A stretch of 64,000 nt of DNA from positions 130,070 through 194,069 of the forward strand of contig JAJYAT010000001.1 of the NCBI GenBank assembly GCA_021779375.1, written 5' to 3'. The stretch's first letter is position 1, and each line of letters starts with the position of its first letter. The notes beneath the pieces were generated by a model. That model saw only the letters and a program-made list of their open reading frames with translations, was not told the origin of the DNA and did not search any database. Made by a program: the position numbers and the translations under genes. Positions 41,143 through 51,734 of this stretch are shown piece after piece. The DNA comes from a bacterium. GTDB taxonomy: Bacteria; Patescibacteriota; Gracilibacteria; JAHISY01.

Positions 41143-43485
41143 ATGCCCACAAAAATCTTCGCAACCTTGCTCGGGATTGTAAGTCTCGCTTGCTCGGGAA
41201 GCTCCGCGCTCGCGGAAATTCCGAGCGGCTACGTCCTCGTTCCTGCCAATGTTTTTTTTGGCGAGAGCACGGCCAGTCCGAGCTCGGCGACAAATACTGG
41301 AGCCGAGATTTCCACGGCAAAATCAGCTGTGCGCGTGAATGATGAGATTGGCTACGTCGGCGAACGCTCTACGAGCGCGACGGTCACTTTGCGCGACAGC
41401 GCCGGACGACCTGTCGCTGGTGTCGGCGTGAATTTGATTTCCTCACGCGCGACCGATGCGGTCGAAAGTTCCCGAACAATCACGAACTCAAACGGCGAAG
41501 CTGTTTTCCAGATTACTGCGAGCGCGGAGGGTGTGAGCTCGCTCACGGCTCTCGCCGGTAATCAAACCCTGCTCGAACGCCCACGCGTTGTCTTCCTTCA
41601 AAAAACTGGCGGTGTTGGCGGCAATCTGTTGCACGCGGATGTTTTGGATGGGGGTGCCAATGGAACCGTCGCCGCGACAAACAGTGCGCCAACTTTCACG
41701 AATCAAATCGTCGTAGATTTCGCCACGTCGGCACCCATCAACACGCCAACCGACCTCACAATCTCAATAAAAGATCCTGCTGGCAAGCTGGTCGAAAATT
41801 TCACAGGCACGGTTGAATTCTCGAGCTCGGACAAGCTCGCGATTCTGCCGCAGAAATACACCTTCGTAGCGCTTGACCGCGGCACGCACACTTTTGCCAA
41901 CGCCGTCACCTTCGCAACCACCGGGCAACAAACGATTTCTGTGTCTGGTGGCAGCAGTGTCGGCCCGCAGGAAATCACCGTCGATGTTAAAACGGAAAAT
42001 CCTGACGGCGGCGCGACTTCGGCTCCCGTGATTACCGGACCGGCGAATGGTGATCTTTTGCGCGACGCGGTAACCATCACGGGCTCAGCACCGACCAATG
42101 CGAATCTCGCAATTTTTGTCGATGGACAATTTTTTCAAGATGCCAATTCGGACACTACTGGCAATTTTTCCAACAAAATTGTTTTAACCGATGGCAAGCA
42201 TGAAATCACGGTCGGCGTGCTGAATAGCGATGGCTCCGTCGGCGCGGTTTCCGAGGCGGTCGCAGTCACGCTGGATCAGACCAAGCCGGTCATCGAAAGC
42301 ATTGCACTTAAGCCAAGCAATAAAGTCGTCGTCGGCAACGTCGTAACAGCCGAGGTCAAAAGCGAACCCGGACTTGTGAATGTCCAATTCAGCGTCGGCG
42401 ACCAATCAATCTATCTAGACGAGTCGGCGACTCCTGGCGTTTATACTGGGGAATTCGGTATGGCTGCGGCCGGAGCCTACTTCGCGAAAGTCGAACTCGA
42501 AGATTCCGCTGGCAACGTGGGCAATTATCCTGACGCCACAAGCTTACTTGTCGAATCAGCCATCACGATTGATAAAGTCGAGCTCACACCACGCGACGGT
42601 CGCGTAGAGCTGCGCTGGAATGCGCCAACTAATGCCGACAAAGTTGCCAAATATGAAATTCTTTACGGCGAGAGCAAGGATGCACTCACGAAAAAATTCA
42701 CCGCGTCGAATAATTCGACGGCGTGGTACGTCGATGGGCTCATCAATAACACGACGTATTTTTTCCGCGTCGTCTCGCTCAGTGCAACCGGCGAAGAAAA
42801 TGGCGGCAGCGACATCGTGACCGCGACACCGACTGCACCAGCGGTCTCACCGGTCATCGCCCAGACCTGCAATGCACGAATTATTTTGAAGTGGGACACT
42901 GATTCAAAAATCGCGAACTATCGTCTCGACTACGGCACGGCGAGCGGCGAATACGTCGAGAGCCGACTTTTGCCTGGCGGCGCGACCAGAAGCGAGTGGG
43001 AAGTGCGCGACTTGATCAATGGAACTGAATATTTTTTCGCTCTGAGTGGAGTCGATGATTTCGGTAAGGTTGTCACAACTTTCGGGGAGACCAGCGCAAC
43101 ACCAAACTCGGCTGCTGTCTGCTCATCCAACGACCCAGTTCAACTTTTCCAACGCGTGGACGCTGACGGCAACGCCACTCTGGTCTGGAACGCCGTACCG
43201 GGCGCGACCAGCTACCTGGTTCACGCCGGTACACAGCCAAACATGTATGATCTAGCGACGGTCGAAGTGAAGTCGACCGCCTTTCGTCCGACCGGACTCT
43301 TGGCAAATACGAATTATTACTTCGCCGTAAGTGCCGTCTTCTCGGGCGTGCACCAATCCGCGACACTTTCTAACGTCGTCAAGGTCCAGGTCGGACCAGC
43401 GGAAATCCTTTTGATTTCGCTTGTACTCGCTCTCGGTGGCGCCTTCTGGGTTCGCCGAATTAGAAAGGCAGGTCATCAATCTTGA
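41143..43485 (+). CDS. Surface protein with Ig-like and fibronectin type III domains
   Basis: A 780-residue exported protein from ATG 41143. Signal peptide (FATLLGIVSLACSGSSALA), an invasin/Big_1-type Ig domain near residues 55-150 (SATVTLRDSAGRPVAGVGVNLISS), further Ig-like repeats near 185-480, then three fibronectin type III domains near 480-760 (VELRWNAPTNADKVAKYEILYG; IILKWDTDSKIANYRLDYG; ATLVWNAVPGATSYLVHAG), each ending in a TxYFF/YYFAVS strand. One C-terminal helix (ILLISLVLALGGAFWV) and a positive tail RRIRKAGHQS anchor it. Probably adhesion. The promoter TGCTAAAAT is at 41114-41122 with a leader of about 13 bases. Confidence 0.85.
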   Translation: MPTKIFATLLGIVSLACSGSSALAEIPSGYVLVPANVFFGESTASPSSATNTGAEISTAKSAVRVNDEIGYVGERSTSATVTLRDSAGRPVAGVGVNLISSRATDAVESSRTITNSNGEAVFQITASAEGVSSLTALAGNQTLLERPRVVFLQKTGGVGGNLLHADVLDGGANGTVAATNSAPTFTNQIVVDFATSAPINTPTDLTISIKDPAGKLVENFTGTVEFSSSDKLAILPQKYTFVALDRGTHTFANAVTFATTGQQTISVSGGSSVGPQEITVDVKTENPDGGATSAPVITGPANGDLLRDAVTITGSAPTNANLAIFVDGQFFQDANSDTTGNFSNKIVLTDGKHEITVGVLNSDGSVGAVSEAVAVTLDQTKPVIESIALKPSNKVVVGNVVTAEVKSEPGLVNVQFSVGDQSIYLDESATPGVYTGEFGMAAAGAYFAKVELEDSAGNVGNYPDATSLLVESAITIDKVELTPRDGRVELRWNAPTNADKVAKYEILYGESKDALTKKFTASNNSTAWYVDGLINNTTYFFRVVSLSATGEENGGSDIVTATPTAPAVSPVIAQTCNARIILKWDTDSKIANYRLDYGTASGEYVESRLLPGGATRSEWEVRDLINGTEYFFALSGVDDFGKVVTTFGETSATPNSAAVCSSNDPVQLFQRVDADGNATLVWNAVPGATSYLVHAGTQPNMYDLATVEVKSTAFRPTGLLANTNYYFAVSAVFSGVHQSATLSNVVKVQVGPAEILLISLVLALGGAFWVRRIRKAGHQS

Positions 43486-43909
43486 CCTCCTCTTCGTTCG
43501 AGTTTTGAATCGGCGGTGTCGGTTGAGCTGAGCTCGCTGCTGGCGCGGAGCTTTGCGCAGCTGCGCCGCTGCCACCACGCGAATCAAGCATGATCATGTT
43601 TTCAGCGATGATTTCCGTGCGGTAATTTTTCTTGCCGTCTGGGTCTTCCCAGGTGCGCGTCTTGAGACGTCCGTCGAAATAAGTTTTCGAACCTTTTTTC
43701 AAATACTGTTGGCAAATCTCAGCGAGCTTGCCCCAGCAAACGACATTGTGAAACTCCACTTCTTCTTGAAGCTCTCCAGCCGCATTTTTCCATTTACGGT
43801 TGGTCGCCACGCCAATTGTCGCAACCATTTGTCCGTTCGGCGTTTGTCGAACCTCGGGATCGCGCGTGATGTTCCCGATTATTTGCGCTCTGTTGAGTGA
43901 AGCAGCCAT
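43460..43909 (-). CDS. ssb: Single-stranded DNA-binding protein
   Basis: A 149-residue SSB. OB fold: SLNRAQIIGNITRDPEVRQTPNGQMVATIGVATNRKW, then EFHNVVCWGKLAEICQQYLKKGSKTYFDGRLKTRTWEDPDGKKNYRTEIIAENMIML. A Gly/Ala/Gln/Pro-rich linker leads to the acidic tip EVKIDDLPF, close to the canonical DDDIPF that recruits partner proteins. The leader contains TTTAACCCCC just before the start, as in the two histone-like genes. It overlaps the convergent surface-protein gene by 26 bases. Confidence 0.96.
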   Translation of the reverse strand: MAASLNRAQIIGNITRDPEVRQTPNGQMVATIGVATNRKWKNAAGELQEEVEFHNVVCWGKLAEICQQYLKKGSKTYFDGRLKTRTWEDPDGKKNYRTEIIAENMIMLDSRGGSGAAAQSSAPAASSAQPTPPIQNSNEEEVKIDDLPF

Positions 43910-44039
43910 TGTTTGGGGGTTAAAGAGATTCTAATTGTAGCAATCCGCAAACTGGTTTTGCAAAAAAGATTGATAAATTTAATCTAATTTTTAGCAAGCG
44001 CTGCGTCCTCGGAAAATCTGCTAAAATTTAGCTCTAGAA

Positions 44040-45302
44040 ATGCAAGCTCTCCTGCTCGCCGCCGGTCGTTCGCGCCGATTTCAGCCGCTCGGCGATAAGA
44101 ATTTTTTTCGAATTGGTACAGAATTTTTAATCGAAAAGTCCGTCGCGAATTTACGAAGGGCGGGCATCAAAAAAATTATCTTCGTCGCGAACGCGGAGAA
44201 TGAGAAACGCCTGCGCGCGCTTTTCCCCAAAGCGACCATCGTCATTCAGAAAAATTTAGCTGAAGGAATGGTCGGCGCCGTGCTCGCGGCTCGAAAATTT
44301 TTAAACACACCAACCTTAATCGCCTCGACGAATGATTTGGTTGGACCAGGAGCAATCCGCGCGGTCTTGGCAGCGAAAAATTGTGACGGGGCGCTCCTAG
44401 CTGAGCGCGTTGAGAATTATTTTCCCGGCGGCTATCTCGAAATTCAAAATGGTCGCATCGTGAATATCGTCGAAAAACCTGCGCCGACGAAAGTGCCGAG
44501 CAATCTCGTGAATCTGGTTTTTCATTTTTTTCGTGAGCCGCGCGAGTTGGTTGCGCTACTTGAAAAGGTTTCGAACAAGCGAGACGACGGTTACGAACGC
44601 GCGCTCGCTCAACTCTTTCAGACTGAGAAATTCGTCGCGGTCGCGAATCCAGGGAAGTGGCGCGCGGTGAAATTCCCGTGGCACGCGCTCGACCTCGTCG
44701 CCGACTTCACGAGCAGCTTGAAAAAGAAAGTTTCACCAAAAGCGGTGATTGCGAAAACCGCGCTGGTGAAAAATTCCGTAATTTCCGCGGGCGCAAAAAT
44801 TCTCGACTTTGCCATCGTCCGCAATTCTTTCATCGGTCGAAATGCGGTCGTCGGCTCACACTCACTCGTGCGTGATTCACAAATTCTGGAAAATGCCGTC
44901 GTCGGTAGCAGCTCGGAGGTCGCACGCAGCTCGCTCGGCGCGAATTCGTGGCTGCACCGCAATTATGTCGGCGACTCAATCCTCGCGGAAAATGTCTCGC
45001 TCGGCAGCGGAGCCGTCTGCGCCAATTTGCGACTCGACGAAGGTGAAATTTTTGTCGCGCTGGAAAAACAAAAAGTCGGGACTAGGCGGAATAAATTTGG
45101 CACGGCGCTCGGCGCGAATTCGCGCGTCGGCGTGAATTCCAGCATTATGCCGGGAATTTTGGTTGGTGAAAATTGTTTCGTCGGCAGCGGACTTGTGCTC
45201 GCGCAAAATTTGAAAAGTCAAAGTTTCCTGGACGCCGTGTGGAAAACTAAAATCCGCGTGAACCGGAAGTCCGTCGCTGTGCGTGCAAAACTCCCAAAAT
45301 AG
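44040..45302 (+). CDS. GlmU-like bifunctional sugar nucleotidyltransferase with left-handed beta-helix
   Basis: A 420-residue protein. The N-terminal domain has the nucleotidyltransferase loop LLLAAGRSRRFQPLGDKNF, the later STNDLVGPGAI (metal site) and GYLEIQNGRIVNIVEKP. From about residue 225 a hexapeptide-repeat helix follows (KAVIAKTALVKNSVISAGAKILDFAIVRNSFIGRNAVVGSHSLVRDSQILENAVVG...), ending with SIMPGILVGENCFVGSGLVL. The order matches GlmU and GDP-mannose/glucose-1-phosphate transferases. Substrate is uncertain; UDP-GlcNAc formation is one possibility. A TGCTAAAAT box is at 44019-44027, 12 bases before ATG. Confidence 0.85.
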   Translation: MQALLLAAGRSRRFQPLGDKNFFRIGTEFLIEKSVANLRRAGIKKIIFVANAENEKRLRALFPKATIVIQKNLAEGMVGAVLAARKFLNTPTLIASTNDLVGPGAIRAVLAAKNCDGALLAERVENYFPGGYLEIQNGRIVNIVEKPAPTKVPSNLVNLVFHFFREPRELVALLEKVSNKRDDGYERALAQLFQTEKFVAVANPGKWRAVKFPWHALDLVADFTSSLKKKVSPKAVIAKTALVKNSVISAGAKILDFAIVRNSFIGRNAVVGSHSLVRDSQILENAVVGSSSEVARSSLGANSWLHRNYVGDSILAENVSLGSGAVCANLRLDEGEIFVALEKQKVGTRRNKFGTALGANSRVGVNSSIMPGILVGENCFVGSGLVLAQNLKSQSFLDAVWKTKIRVNRKSVAVRAKLPK

Positions 45303-45503
45303 TTTTACCTAAATTCTAATCAGCAGTTTTTCTTTTAAAAATAACCTTCACTTCAGCCACTATAAATCATTAAAAATTAAACCGATTTTTCCAATCACCC
45401 TCCTAAACTTTTCCACAAATTCAAAACTTTATCCACAAATAAGTTTTATTAAACTAGTTTTCTAAGGCACATTGCAAGCCACTCTTATCTACTAATTAAA
45501 AGA
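45303..45503. other. AT-rich spacer with two DnaA-box-like 9-mers (45409-45417, 45429-45437)
   Basis: A 200-base, strongly AT-rich spacer without a gene. TTATCCACA at 45429-45437 is an exact DnaA box and TTTTCCACA at 45409-45417 differs by one base; both are followed by AAAT and lie 20 bases apart, on the same helix face. This could be part of an origin or a DnaA-controlled promoter for cimA. Two boxes alone are weak evidence for an origin, and dnaA is not nearby. Confidence 0.35.
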
Positions 45504-47063
45504 ATGAATAAACCTATTTATATCTACGACACGACACTGCGTGATGGATCTCAGATGGAAGGAATTAATTTTTCAGTCAACGACAAAATTAAAATTGCGG
45601 AAAAATTAAATAACTTCGGAGTGGACTTTATTGAAGGTGGTTGGCCGGGAAGTAATCCGAAAGACGAAGAATTTTTCCGTGAAATTAAAACAAGAAAATT
45701 AAAAAGCGAAGTGGTGGCTTTTTCCGCGACGATTTTAAAAGGCAAAAAACCCGCGCAAGATTTTCTCATCCAAAAAGTGCTCGAAGCAAAAACAAACTGG
45801 GTGACGATTTTCGGTAAAACATGGGATTTACACACGAAAAAAATTTTAAAAATCAGCGACATAGAAGCTTTAAAATTAATTCAAGAAACGATTAAATTTT
45901 TAAGCACACAAAAAAGAAAAGTAATTTTTGATGCGGAACACTTTTTTGACGGATTTAAAACTAATCCGAAATTTGCGCTCGACTGTTTAAAAGTCGCGGT
46001 AAAAAGCGGTGCCGCAAATTTAAGCCTATGTGACACAAACGGCGGCACACTCCCGGACGAAATCAGCGAAATTTTTCGCGCGGTGCAAAAAGAAATTAAA
46101 ACACCGCTTGGCATCCACGCGCACAACGATTCCGGTGTCGCAGTGGCTAACTCACTCGCGGCGGTCGCAGAGGGCGCCACGGTCGTCCAGGGCACATTTG
46201 GAGGACTTGGTGAGCGCGCCGGCAATGCCGACCTCGGAGTACTAATCGCGGATCTGCAAATCAAAAAGAATTTCAAAATTATTTCACCCGCGCAGCTTGC
46301 GAAACTTACACAATTAACCAGCTTTATTTTCGAAACTGCGAATCTTCCCGCGCCGAAAAATTTACCATTCGTCGGGCTGAACGCTTTCACACACAAAGGC
46401 GGAATTCATGCGTCCGCCGTGCAAAAAGTTTCGCGCAGCTACGAACACATCGACCCGCAGCTCGTCGGGAACACTTCGAAAATAACCATTTCCGAACTCT
46501 CCGGTAAATCGAATGTCGTCGCCGTCGCGCGTCGCCTCGGCTTCTCGCTCGAGCCAACTTCGCCGCAGACGCGCGCCATCCTCGCGCAGGTGAAATCACT
46601 CGAAAGCGCCGGCTTCTATTTCGAGACCGCGGAAGCGAGCTTCGCTTTGCTAATCCTGCGCGCGCAAAAAAATTACCGCGCGCCCTTCGAAGTGCTCGAC
46701 TACTTCGTCATGAATCTGAAAAACGGACAGGCGAATGCGACGGTGAGACTCAAGGTCGGCAAAGAAATTCGTGAATACGCGGCGAGTGGCAATGGTCCGG
46801 TGAATGCGCTCGATCTCGCGACCCGCCGTGCCGTCGCGAAATTCTTCCCACAGATTGAGAATGTCGAGCTAAAAGACTACAAAGTGCGCATCCTCGACTC
46901 CGACGCCGCGACCGCAGCGAAGACGCGCGTCCTCGTCGAGTCGTCGAATGGCAAAGAAAATTGGTCAACCGTCGGCTGCTCGGAGAATATTATTGAAGCG
47001 AGTTGGCAGGCACTGGTTGATTCGTTGGAGTATGCGATTTGGAGAACGAAAAGAACAACTTAG
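45504..47063 (+). CDS. cimA: (R)-citramalate synthase
   Basis: A 519-residue enzyme condensing pyruvate with acetyl-CoA, the entry to isoleucine synthesis without threonine deaminase. The start IYIYDTTLRDGSQMEGINFS carries the metal Asp and catalytic Arg, and GVDFIEGGWPGSNPKDEEFF is the CimA-type (not LeuA-type) signature. HAHNDSGVAVANSLAAVAEGA, TFGGLGERAGNADL and NAFTHKGGIHASAVQK complete the barrel and linker. The C-terminal regulatory domain (VGKEIREYAASGNGPVNALDLA...SDAATAAKTRVLVESS...NIIEASWQALVDSLEYA) is present. The first 500 bases are more AT-rich than the rest. Confidence 0.92.
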   Translation: MNKPIYIYDTTLRDGSQMEGINFSVNDKIKIAEKLNNFGVDFIEGGWPGSNPKDEEFFREIKTRKLKSEVVAFSATILKGKKPAQDFLIQKVLEAKTNWVTIFGKTWDLHTKKILKISDIEALKLIQETIKFLSTQKRKVIFDAEHFFDGFKTNPKFALDCLKVAVKSGAANLSLCDTNGGTLPDEISEIFRAVQKEIKTPLGIHAHNDSGVAVANSLAAVAEGATVVQGTFGGLGERAGNADLGVLIADLQIKKNFKIISPAQLAKLTQLTSFIFETANLPAPKNLPFVGLNAFTHKGGIHASAVQKVSRSYEHIDPQLVGNTSKITISELSGKSNVVAVARRLGFSLEPTSPQTRAILAQVKSLESAGFYFETAEASFALLILRAQKNYRAPFEVLDYFVMNLKNGQANATVRLKVGKEIREYAASGNGPVNALDLATRRAVAKFFPQIENVELKDYKVRILDSDAATAAKTRVLVESSNGKENWSTVGCSENIIEASWQALVDSLEYAIWRTKRTT

Positions 47064-47070
47064 GGGAAAG

Positions 47071-48756
47071 CTATAAAAGATTTTTAATTTTTTCGATTAA
47101 TGGTTGAAAATTTTCGAAGACAGCGGCATTAGTTTCTGCTTGGATTTTCTTTAAAAACTTTTGTTTATCAAATTCGTTTATCGAAGCTACGGTTCCATAT
47201 GAACCCCTAATGTCTTTGGTTGTATAGACATCATCGGCAAATAACGAATCTGAATATAAATTTTCTATACCAACCGCTCTTCCATCCTTGTTTATAGCTT
47301 TTGTGTTGCTCTTATTTTCCCCGAAACAAAAAGTTTTAAAATTTTCTGTTTCAGTGATGCTCGCTACTGCGGGTGCAAAATCACAATCCCAAACGAAAAG
47401 AAACCTACTGGCATGGTCTGCCAACAGAAATGCATCAAAGGCGTTTTTTAATTGTTGGCCTCCCCCGTCTGGGATGATTTTTATCTGAGACAGTAGCTTG
47501 CTGTCGATCATCGCAATGGCCTTTTTAATGTGCTCCGCGTTGTTGCCCTCGGTGAGAATTTGTAGTTTTTTTGTGTCATCAATCCCTTTCTGCATCTTTA
47601 GACCTTTTTCGAAGGTTATAATTCCTTCGCTTAGGAGATTGATTGCCTCTGGTTGAGAGATTTTTCTTATTTTCGCTAGAGTCTTTCCTTTTTGAATCTC
47701 GAACAAAGATTCTTCCGGTGCTAACGCGACGGTGGTTGGGGAGTGGGTGGCAAGAATCACACGACATCCATTTTTAATAAACACGCCGCCAATCACATCC
47801 AAAAGATTTTGGATCATTGAGGGATGAAGTGATGCGTCTATTTCATCAAGCAGCAATAACTCCGGAAATTTTGACCTGTTGTCTTGATATACCGTAATGG
47901 CGAGCGCACACAATATCTTTTCGCCGGACGACAAGTCTTCGAAGTCTATTTCTTCATCGTCAATAAAAAGCTTTACCTGGAATGTAAGAGCCTGACTATT
48001 AATAAAATCTCCTTGCTTAAGCTTGGGATATGAAATGACATGAGGTAGCCCGAACTCTTTAAACATACTGTTAACAAAGTTCCACGGAGATCGTTCTTGC
48101 ATTTTTCGAAGATCTTCATCGCCCATGCCCTCTCCTGCCTCGTCCATCGGGAGTTTCGCGATTGCCAATTTTTTTTGATAATCAAGGAATACCTCGCTTA
48201 AGCTTTCCAGGAGCTCATAATCATCCGGCTTATAGTTTGAAAATTTGAAAAATTCTTCTTGGGTAAGTTCAGAGGCACACTTGTCCGACTCAAATATCCC
48301 CGTTTTAAGGAGTTTTCTTGTCTTGGGGTTATTGTTTGTGCGACCGTTAATATAGTCCAGAAGACCTTTCTTGAGCTGTGCGTAGATTGCTTTTTGAGGC
48401 CCCGCCACTTCTGCATCATAGGGGCTCTCTTCTCCCCCCACAATCGACCTAATTTGCCTGTCGTAGGCCTCGAACTGCGTCTTTTGAGAGCTTAAAATAG
48501 CCCACGCCTGTAGTTTCTCGTCATCAAGAGTTCTTGGGGCGACTCGCTTCTGATTTTTTATTAGAAAGGTTTGGAGATTAAAATATGAAATTTTTTCCTT
48601 CGGGATATCATTGGCCGTGACAAAGCCTCCTTGTAGGGCGTTGAGCAAATGGGTTTTTCCTGCACCGTTTACACCCAGGAATATCGAAAAATCTTTAATG
48701 TCAACTTCGTCAAAGTTTGCGATAGACTTGTGTTTCTGGATAAATTTAATCTGCAT
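47071..48756 (-). CDS. OLD-family AAA ATPase with C-terminal TOPRIM domain
   Basis: A 561-residue protein. Walker A GVNGAGKT is at residues 28-35. The ABC-type signature FEDLSSGEKILCALAI, Walker B LLLLDEIDASLHPSMI and the H-loop VILATHSPTTVALA follow. After about residue 390 comes a TOPRIM-like domain: LQILTEGNNAEHIKKAI with the acidic Glu, and FLFVWDCDF with DxD. This is the OLD nuclease layout, seen in phage-defence systems such as Gabija GajA and in other overcoming-lysogenisation nucleases. No UvrD helicase or other partner is next to it. Codon use is clearly AT-rich relative to cimA and secA, suggesting transfer. Confidence 0.85.
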   Translation of the reverse strand: MQIKFIQKHKSIANFDEVDIKDFSIFLGVNGAGKTHLLNALQGGFVTANDIPKEKISYFNLQTFLIKNQKRVAPRTLDDEKLQAWAILSSQKTQFEAYDRQIRSIVGGEESPYDAEVAGPQKAIYAQLKKGLLDYINGRTNNNPKTRKLLKTGIFESDKCASELTQEEFFKFSNYKPDDYELLESLSEVFLDYQKKLAIAKLPMDEAGEGMGDEDLRKMQERSPWNFVNSMFKEFGLPHVISYPKLKQGDFINSQALTFQVKLFIDDEEIDFEDLSSGEKILCALAITVYQDNRSKFPELLLLDEIDASLHPSMIQNLLDVIGGVFIKNGCRVILATHSPTTVALAPEESLFEIQKGKTLAKIRKISQPEAINLLSEGIITFEKGLKMQKGIDDTKKLQILTEGNNAEHIKKAIAMIDSKLLSQIKIIPDGGGQQLKNAFDAFLLADHASRFLFVWDCDFAPAVASITETENFKTFCFGENKSNTKAINKDGRAVGIENLYSDSLFADDVYTTKDIRGSYGTVASINEFDKQKFLKKIQAETNAAVFENFQPLIEKIKNLL

Positions 48757-48815
48757 GGTCGACTTTTTTAATCACGAAGTAGATAGTAGGCACATACCGA
48801 GACAGAAAATTTATT

Positions 48816-51560
<2,745 letters not shown>

Positions 51561-51647
51561 AAAGCCCCGAGAGTTTAGTTTGAAAGTGCCAAAATTGAAA
51601 TAATTACACCCAGAAAGTAAAATCAATCTCCCGCAAGTTCAAATTCA

Positions 51648-51712
51648 TTGAATCACGCGGTCGAGTGCGATATAATGTGGTTTGCCTTCGTTAGGGGCAC
51701 AAGATATAGTAT
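51648..51712 (+). promoter_or_regulatory. nrdD promoter with a candidate NrdR box pair
   Basis: TTGAAT at 51648-51653, a 17-base gap and TATAAT at 51671-51676 form a near-consensus promoter. Two 16-base sites, 51665-51680 (GTGCGATATAATGTGG) and 51697-51712 (GCACAAGATATAGTAT), match by eye 10 and 12 of 16 positions of the NrdR consensus ACACAATATATTGTGT and start 32 bases apart, the three-turn spacing typical of NrdR pairs. The first covers the -10 box, as expected for repression. Confidence 0.5.
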
Positions 51713-51734
51713 TAGTCTTAATTTCCCACCCAAA

